From positions 1,734 to 8,567 of the forward strand of contig JAOZIG010000411.1 of NCBI GenBank assembly GCA_026014515.1: a stretch of DNA of 6,834 nucleotides. The letters run 5' to 3'. Every line of letters begins with the position of its first letter. The first letter of the stretch is position 1. The position numbers were made by a program, and so were the translations under genes. The notes beneath the pieces were generated by a model. That model saw only the letters and a list, made by a program, of their open reading frames with translations, did not search any database and was not told the DNA's origin. Positions 5,755-6,834 of the stretch are shown one piece after another. This DNA is from Candidatus Bathyarchaeota archaeon. GTDB lineage: Archaea; Thermoproteota; Bathyarchaeia; TCS64.

Positions 5755-6834
5755 TTGGCTGATATTCTCATCAAACACGGGATACTAATCCCCATGGACC
5801 CCCAGCGCAGAATCATCGAGGACGCTGCTGTGGCTATTGAAGGCGACAAGATAATCGATACCGGAAAGACGGAGGAACTTTACAAGAAACACGATGTTGA
5901 CATCGTTATTGATGCATCAAAGAAGGTTATTCTCCCCGGTTTAATGGATGGCCATGGACACGCAGGGCATAGCCTACTAAGAACACTAGGCATGCACAAT
6001 GACACATGGTACAAGGCATGCGAGGACCTATACGCCACAGGAAGTACCACCGAGTTCTGGGAAGCAGAATCGGCCCTACTGAACCTTGAACGCCTTAAAT
6101 TCGGTACAACATGCGGCATCAGTTTCCTCGGAGGAGGCGACAGTATCATGCGCGTTGACGATCCCAAATATGCTAAAGCTCACTGTGACGCTGCTGAACG
6201 CGTAGGTATCAGGACCTTTGTGGCTGTTGGACCAAGAAGAACACCTTACCCCAGTCTCTACGCTGAATGGAGAGGAGATGTGAGACGAGACTATATGGTG
6301 GATTTCGAGGAACAGGTCTCGGTATGCGAGAAGATCATAGAAAAGAACCATAACAGGGCATCAGGTAGAGTAAAGATCGCGGTAATGCATCCCACGCCTC
6401 ACCCTGAAGTCGAGCCAATAGTTGGACAGGAGCTAGAAGACCTCAAGGAACGAGCTAAAACTGTACGTGACTTGAGTAAGAAACATGATTTGATGTTCAC
6501 AATGGATGGTCACACAAGGGGTACCATCAAGTTCTGTCACGAGGAGCTAGGATTTACTGGACCTGAGGCAGTGTTCAGTCACAGCACTGAGCTAACTGAT
6601 GAAGAGATCAAAATATGCGCCGAGACGGACACAAGGATAGCTCATAATCCAAGCGCTGTAGCCAGCATCATGGGGAGATGTCCTGTTCCAGAGCTTATAG
6701 ACGCAGGTGTAACCGTTGTGATGGGGAGTGACGCGGGTGCACCTGACAGGAGTTATGACATGTTCAGACACATGTTCCAGTGCATGAGATACCACCGACG
6801 CCACTTCAGAGACGCCGACGTACTACCACCGGGC
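5755..6834 (+). CDS. Amidohydrolase of the ATZ/TRZ (COG0402) type, C-terminus cut by window edge
   Basis: 360 codons are present and remain open at the right edge. The N-terminal beta-sandwich half (ADILIKHGILIPMD) is followed by a TIM barrel with the metal motif LPGLMDGHGH (His67, His69), His253 in MDGHTRG, His276 in FSHS, the segment AHNPSA, and the metal-binding GSDAGAP (Asp326). This order and spacing match metal-dependent deaminases and hydrolases such as chlorohydrolase, cytosine/guanine deaminase and methylthioadenosine deaminase. In those enzymes the third histidine is usually followed three residues later by a catalytic Glu (HxxE); here that position is Gly256, so annotation as a specific deaminase is unsafe. 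The start is TTG at 5755: a TGA lies three codons upstream at 5746-5748, and the next start, ATG at 5794, would remove the first strand of the sandwich. Probably cytosolic. It follows the racemase on the same strand, suggesting a linked role in amino-acid or amide metabolism, which is inference. Confidence 0.9.
   Translation, partial: MADILIKHGILIPMDPQRRIIEDAAVAIEGDKIIDTGKTEELYKKHDVDIVIDASKKVILPGLMDGHGHAGHSLLRTLGMHNDTWYKACEDLYATGSTTEFWEAESALLNLERLKFGTTCGISFLGGGDSIMRVDDPKYAKAHCDAAERVGIRTFVAVGPRRTPYPSLYAEWRGDVRRDYMVDFEEQVSVCEKIIEKNHNRASGRVKIAVMHPTPHPEVEPIVGQELEDLKERAKTVRDLSKKHDLMFTMDGHTRGTIKFCHEELGFTGPEAVFSHSTELTDEEIKICAETDTRIAHNPSAVASIMGRCPVPELIDAGVTVVMGSDAGAPDRSYDMFRHMFQCMRYHRRHFRDADVLPPG

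Noticed and set aside
5880..6351. Two overlapping minus-strand frames within the amidohydrolase gene
   Set aside because: Both are antisense to conserved barrel-coding sequence and encode Ser-rich products without recognisable motifs.
1..6834. Search for CRISPR repeats, tRNA or rRNA genes, insertion sequences and phage genes
   Set aside because: No spaced direct repeats, tRNA cloverleaf, rRNA-like core, transposase motif or terminal inverted repeats could be recognised by eye.

Overview
The window looks like a stretch of an archaeal chromosome, and this is inferred from three things. First, several genes have an A/T-rich TATA-like box centred about 26-28 bases upstream of the start codon with no Shine-Dalgarno sequence between, as in leaderless archaeal transcripts. 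Second, it carries a protein of the cyclic 2,3-diphosphoglycerate synthetase / COG2403 family. Third, base composition is moderate and genes are tightly packed on alternating strands. The soluble PAS/GAF histidine kinase and the gene mix would suit an uncultured mesophilic lineage (Asgard/Thorarchaeota-like, Bathyarchaeia-like or a euryarchaeon), but nothing here fixes the phylum and a bacterial origin is not formally excluded. No rRNA, tRNA, CRISPR array, insertion sequence or integrase was seen.

Layout. Positions 1-2494 (minus) hold most of a large soluble sensor histidine kinase (PAS-PAS-PAS-GAF-GAF-HisKA-HATPase) whose C-terminal end lies beyond the left edge. A 147-base divergent intergenic region (2495-2641) with an imperfect inverted repeat separates it from a small VOC/glyoxalase-fold protein (2642-3028, plus). 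That gene converges, with no base between the stop codons, on a 442-residue P-loop protein of the COG2403 family (3029-4357, minus). A 167-base divergent region (4358-4524) leads to an alanine-racemase-family enzyme (4525-5709, plus). After 45 bases comes an amidohydrolase of the ATZ/TRZ or COG0402 type (5755-6834, plus), which runs off the right edge.

How the genes may work together. The racemase and amidohydrolase are co-directional and close, so they may share a transcript or a pathway of amino-acid or amide/amine turnover, but the substrate is not readable from sequence. The kinase and VOC protein share a divergent control region. All four window-internal gene borders are compact; the only non-coding DNA is the three short intergenic regions. 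No clearly new defence or mobile system is visible. The most unusual points are the racemase with the PLP machinery intact but changed substrate-side residues, the amidohydrolase lacking the usual HxxE glutamate, the abutting convergent stops and the inverted repeat between the kinase and VOC genes.
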